Of a DNA stretch of 64,000 nt, positions 60,827-64,000 are shown in pieces. The DNA is taken from NCBI GenBank assembly GCA_030583665.1, contig CP129469.1:1116001-1180000 (forward strand), given 5' to 3'. Under the pieces are notes generated by a model. The model was not told the origin of the DNA. It did no database searches and worked only from the letters and a program-made list of their open reading frames with translations. Numbering within the stretch: position 1 is the first letter of the stretch; each line of letters starts with the position of its first letter. This DNA is from Candidatus Jettenia sp. AMX2. Its GTDB lineage: Bacteria > Planctomycetota > Brocadiia > Brocadiales > Brocadiaceae. The position numbers and the translations under genes were made by a program.

Positions 60827-62371
60827 ATGGATAATAACATTATAATTTTTGATACGACCCTTCGCGATGGAGAGCAATCACCTGGAGTTAGCCTTGGTAT
60901 TAATGAGAAAGTTAAGATTGCGAGGCAGCTGGCACTGTTGAATGTAGATATTATTGAGGCAGGATTTCCTGTTTCATCACCAGGTGATTTTGAATCGGTA
61001 AAAAGGATTGCCCAGGATGTAAAGGGGGTTACTGTGGCAGGCCTTGCCCGGGCTGTTGAAAAGGATATTGATAGTGCTGTCAGGGCACTTGAGAAGGCAG
61101 AAAAACCACGGGTTCACATCTTTTTAGCCACTTCTGAAATACACAGGAAATACAAGTTACTGAAAGCCAAAGAAGAAATTATTCATTTGGCGGTGAAAGG
61201 GGTAACGTATGCCCGAAAGTATGTGGATGATATAGAATTTTCACCGGAGGATGCATCAAGAACTGAATTGGACTTTCTTGTCCAGGTAGTAGAGGCTGTT
61301 ATTGATGCCGGTGCGAGGACGGTTAATATTCCCGATACCGTAGGCTATGCTGTTCCGGATCAGTATGCTTTTCTTATCAGGGGATTGAAAGAGCATGTGA
61401 AAAATATTGACAGGGCAATACTGAGCGTACACTGCCATAATGATCTCGGACTCGCCGTTGCCAATTCTCTGGCTGCGGTAAAAGCTGGCGCAAAGCAAGT
61501 TGAGTGTACGATAAATGGAATTGGTGAAAGGGCAGGGAATGCCGCCATGGAAGAGGTTGTTATGGCTCTGAAAACCCGGCATGATTTTTACCATTGTTCT
61601 ACGCGGATTTTCACAAAAGAATTAATTGCAACAAGTAAACTAGTAAGTAGCTTGTCAGGACTGCGAGTGCAGAGAAATAAGGCTATTGTTGGTGAAAATG
61701 CATTTGCGCATCAATCCGGGGTTCATCAGGACGGGGTGCTCAAGGAGCGTACGACTTACGAGATTATGAAGCCGGAGGATGTTGGACACCTGAAAACAAA
61801 GATTGTACTTGGAAAATTATCAGGGCGGCATGCCCTCAAAAAGCGGATTAAAGAATTGGGATATGAGCTGACTGAAGAAGAATTCGAAAGGGCTTTTGAG
61901 GAATTTAAACGTATTGCCGACAAAAAGAAGGAGGTATTTGATGAAGATATTGAAGCCATTGTTGGTATTGAAAAAATGGATGTTCCTGATATTTTTCATT
62001 TAAAAAGTCTGAGTATTAGTTGCGGGCCAAATACAGTACCGACTGCCAGTGTACGGCTTAAGCTGCAGGATGGTCGCTTCGTGGACAATGCTACCATAGG
62101 TGATGGTCCCATTGATGCACTTTTTAAGGCTATAGATCTGTCAACAGGGATTCCCGGCAAACTGCAGGATTACAATATTCACGCCGTCACAAGCGGGAAG
62201 GATGCTATGGGAGAAGTTCATGTAAGTATTGATGTTGATGGGAAGATCATAGGGGGACGTGCGGTAAGTACCGATATTATTGAAGCAAGCGCAATGGCCT
62301 ATTTAAATGCAATAAACAGAGTTGCTGCAACTAATCCAAAGTACGCAGTCCATAAGCAGGGCATAGCATAG
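60827..62371 (+). CDS. leuA: 2-isopropylmalate synthase
   Basis: 514 residues from the ATG at 60827 (GAGGATAAAG upstream). DRE-TIM metallolyase with IFDTTLRDGEQSPGVSL, the metal-binding HCHNDLGLAVANSLAA and HQSGVHQDG, and the C-terminal LeuA allosteric domain (from about residue 375, TVPTASVRLKLQDG). It condenses 2-oxoisovalerate with acetyl-CoA in leucine synthesis. Full length for LeuA. Homocitrate and citramalate synthases are relatives, but the overall sequence is LeuA-like. Confidence 0.94.
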   Translation: MDNNIIIFDTTLRDGEQSPGVSLGINEKVKIARQLALLNVDIIEAGFPVSSPGDFESVKRIAQDVKGVTVAGLARAVEKDIDSAVRALEKAEKPRVHIFLATSEIHRKYKLLKAKEEIIHLAVKGVTYARKYVDDIEFSPEDASRTELDFLVQVVEAVIDAGARTVNIPDTVGYAVPDQYAFLIRGLKEHVKNIDRAILSVHCHNDLGLAVANSLAAVKAGAKQVECTINGIGERAGNAAMEEVVMALKTRHDFYHCSTRIFTKELIATSKLVSSLSGLRVQRNKAIVGENAFAHQSGVHQDGVLKERTTYEIMKPEDVGHLKTKIVLGKLSGRHALKKRIKELGYELTEEEFERAFEEFKRIADKKKEVFDEDIEAIVGIEKMDVPDIFHLKSLSISCGPNTVPTASVRLKLQDGRFVDNATIGDGPIDALFKAIDLSTGIPGKLQDYNIHAVTSGKDAMGEVHVSIDVDGKIIGGRAVSTDIIEASAMAYLNAINRVAATNPKYAVHKQGIA

Positions 62372-62545
62372 TATGACAAGTAGTTCCTTTGCATTTTGAA
62401 AAAATAAAAAAGATATATTATCGGCAAAGCACCCGATAATTTCATTATATACTCAAATGGCAGTATAATAAGTCACCAGTAAACATATGTATTAGTATCT
62501 ACTAATAGTTGTAAAATAAGATGGTTATCTTAGTACTCCTAATTT

Positions 62546-63483
62546 GTGTCAGGGTTGGAAAGGCTCAAAGCATGGGAAAAACCAGTCTTAGTATTTATCA
62601 GTCATTCTTCAGAGGACAAAGAGTTATACATTAAACCAATCGTTTCCGAGTTGAATAGCTGTGGTATCGAGGTATGGATAGATAACCAAAGAATATTGCC
62701 AGGGTATGACTTGTGGGAATCAATTCGTGAAGGCCTGGATAGGGCAGATATGTATTGCTATTTTTTACAGAACATTCATTGCAGTCTAAATGGGTAGATC
62801 AGGAAATTAAGCATATATTAAGGAGGGAAAACTTAAAGAAGGGAAATGGCTTTGGCCTAAATAAAGTAATATCAATATACGATTCTCAAGATACATACAA
62901 TGCAATTAACGAACAATACCCTAAGCTTACAGATAAACTGTTTCATTTTATGCCGAGAGACTATGATAAGATCCAGTTGGGACGATTAATCTCTGCAATT
63001 TGGTCAAAGTACTTTTCACTAAATGAATTATTTGTCAAGAATAAGAAACCATTAGGAGTTGATACCTCAACATTTGGACTAACACCAACCGTTAATCCAA
63101 CTTCAGAAACCGATCCCTCCCATCTCAGGGAGAGTCTGTCAAAGTACCTTGAGGGCTATAATGCATTGTCGGAGTTATGGTGGGAACAGGAGAAATACGT
63201 CCAAAACTCCTCTGGTAAGCTATTGGACTGGCAAGCATTTGTGCAGGAAATTGGAGAGAGGTGTTTACTTATTGCGCCAAGTACTTCTGTAGCAGCACCA
63301 TCCGGTCAAGGGGAAAGTAATGCCATGTACGCATGTTTTCCTGACTCGATAATAAAAGATATTGATAATTTTAACAGAGAGATATTGTTCAAATTCAAGG
63401 TACTATTGCATTTAATGGTGAGTATCTACCAGGATATGTTATCATTAGAAGAATCAAGAAAATTAAAGCTGATGAATGACTAA
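62546..63483 (+). pseudogene. TIR-domain protein gene interrupted by a -1 frameshift
   Basis: Two overlapping frames together encode one protein of about 310 residues. Frame one (from GTG 62546) holds the start of a TIR domain (VLVFISHSSEDKELYIKPIV, GIEVWIDNQRILPGYDLWES, EGLDRADMY) and ends at a stop at 62795-62797. The -1 frame continues the domain with TEHSLQSKWVDQEIKHIL and an unrecognised C-terminal part of about 200 residues (to 63483). The switch point coincides with a T-TTT-TTA heptamer in the correct phase (62761-62767), so the interruption may be programmed frameshifting, a lost T, or a sequencing error. TIR proteins of bacteria commonly act in anti-phage defence through NAD or cyclic-nucleotide chemistry; no partner gene is visible. 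Confidence 0.75.
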
Positions 63484-63615
63484 ACAAACTTCAGCAATAC
63501 CTTAGAAGAATGATGTTTTTTCTCAGCCTCCACCTCCAAACAAAGAGCCGCAAATAGGCAAACTTACACCCTTAAACTGTTTCATTTATTAATTGGAAAA
63601 TAGTCCACTATTGTT

Positions 63616-64000
63616 ATGATCTGCATACCTATTATTGCAAGTACTATGGAAGATGCTCTTAAGGACACTGAAGAGGCTTCAAGTGTTGCTGACTGTGTTG
63701 AACTGCGTCTTGATTGTATAAAAAAACCTGACTTAAGGCTGTTGCTGGAAAGGTGTACCAAACCCGTGATTGTAACGAACAGGCCTGTCCGGGAAGGGGG
63801 GATGTTTGACGGAAGTGAGGAGGACAGGGTAGCGTTACTGAAGCTCGCTCTTGAATTGCAGGTGGATTATGTAGATATTGAGCATGATAGCAGGGATAGG
63901 GTGCAATGTTCCCCTGAAAGCAAAACAAAATTGATTGTTTCTTACCATAATTTCAGGGAGACCCCTGATAATCTGATGGATATTTACCGGAAACTCCGGC
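63616..64000 (+). CDS. aroD: Type I 3-dehydroquinate dehydratase, N-terminal part (cut by the window edge)
   Basis: 128 complete codons from the ATG at 63616 to the window end, without a stop. The start MICIPIIASTMEDALKD, the ELRLD motif (CVELRLDCI, with the catalytic Glu), KPVIVTNRPVREGG, VDYVDIEHD and the catalytic His in IVSYHNFRETP identify a type I enzyme; the Schiff-base lysine would lie beyond the window. It dehydrates 3-dehydroquinate in the shikimate pathway. In several planctomycetes this domain is fused to shikimate dehydrogenase, which cannot be judged here. Confidence 0.92.
   Translation, partial: MICIPIIASTMEDALKDTEEASSVADCVELRLDCIKKPDLRLLLERCTKPVIVTNRPVREGGMFDGSEEDRVALLKLALELQVDYVDIEHDSRDRVQCSPESKTKLIVSYHNFRETPDNLMDIYRKLR

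Overview
The window looks like chromosomal DNA of an anammox planctomycete (order Brocadiales, Kuenenia/Brocadia/Jettenia type). The decisive evidence is a complete hydrazine synthase gene cluster at 18374-28165. It has the gene order I remember for kuste2854-kuste2861 of Kuenenia stuttgartiensis: a tetraheme cytochrome with a CKCH haem motif, a second multihaem cytochrome, a cytochrome b, a sigma-54 activator, a Cys-rich exported protein, then the beta-propeller, peroxidase-like and alpha subunits of hydrazine synthase. The DNA is AT-rich, but the three hzs structural genes are visibly GC-richer than their neighbours. Genus is not resolved from sequence alone.

Layout. 1-2740: mobile DNA, namely a REP-associated tyrosine transposase flanked by palindromes and a 20-bp tandem array, then an intact IS1634-type element with perfect 20-bp inverted repeats and a 6-bp target duplication, inserted right behind the stop of a sensor kinase. 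2738-6743 (minus): the kinase and a radical SAM/SPASM protein carrying three PCP_red-like repeats. 7111-12618: a secreted beta-propeller-repeat protein, tRNA-Gln, a zinc-ribbon protein, a heptosyltransferase and a deoxyhypusine-synthase homologue. 12619-17978: a candidate oriC, dnaA, an M24 peptidase, accB and accC. 18374-28165: the hydrazine synthase cluster, closed by a strong terminator. 28384-36970: a DUF1573 protein, a phosphoesterase/tetrahaem fusion, galT, glgA, a kinase/receiver pair and an L,D-transpeptidase. 36988-48029: housekeeping genes (rnc, NYN, pheA, tpiA, secG, yicC, gmk, coaC, dut, ftsK, rimO, pgsA). 48040-57377: an NnrS-like membrane protein, a ParA ATPase, a 2-hydroxyacyl-CoA-dehydratase-family protein, acetyl-CoA synthetase, an FmdE-like protein, a small secreted protein with its own promoter, leader ORF and terminator, UspA, a PAS protein and a lipoprotein. 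57374-64000: a parvulin isomerase, a 15-TPR lipoprotein, a palindrome-rich spacer, leuA, a TIR gene split by a -1 frameshift at a TTTTTTA heptamer, and the start of aroD.

The most interesting unexplained signal is in the 313-bp gap between the sigma-54 activator gene and the hzs genes. It holds a perfect 18-bp palindrome, extra half-sites of the same motif and, about 100 bp downstream, a GG-N10-GC sigma-54-type promoter. This suggests that hydrazine synthase is under enhancer-dependent control by the activator encoded next to it. Other points worth attention are a CX3CH haem motif in the second cytochrome, the unknown Cys-rich exported protein inside the hzs unit, the triple-PCP_red radical SAM enzyme, the TIR frameshift, and a candidate leader peptide before the small secreted protein.

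All family assignments were made by reading the translated sequence. No database search was run.
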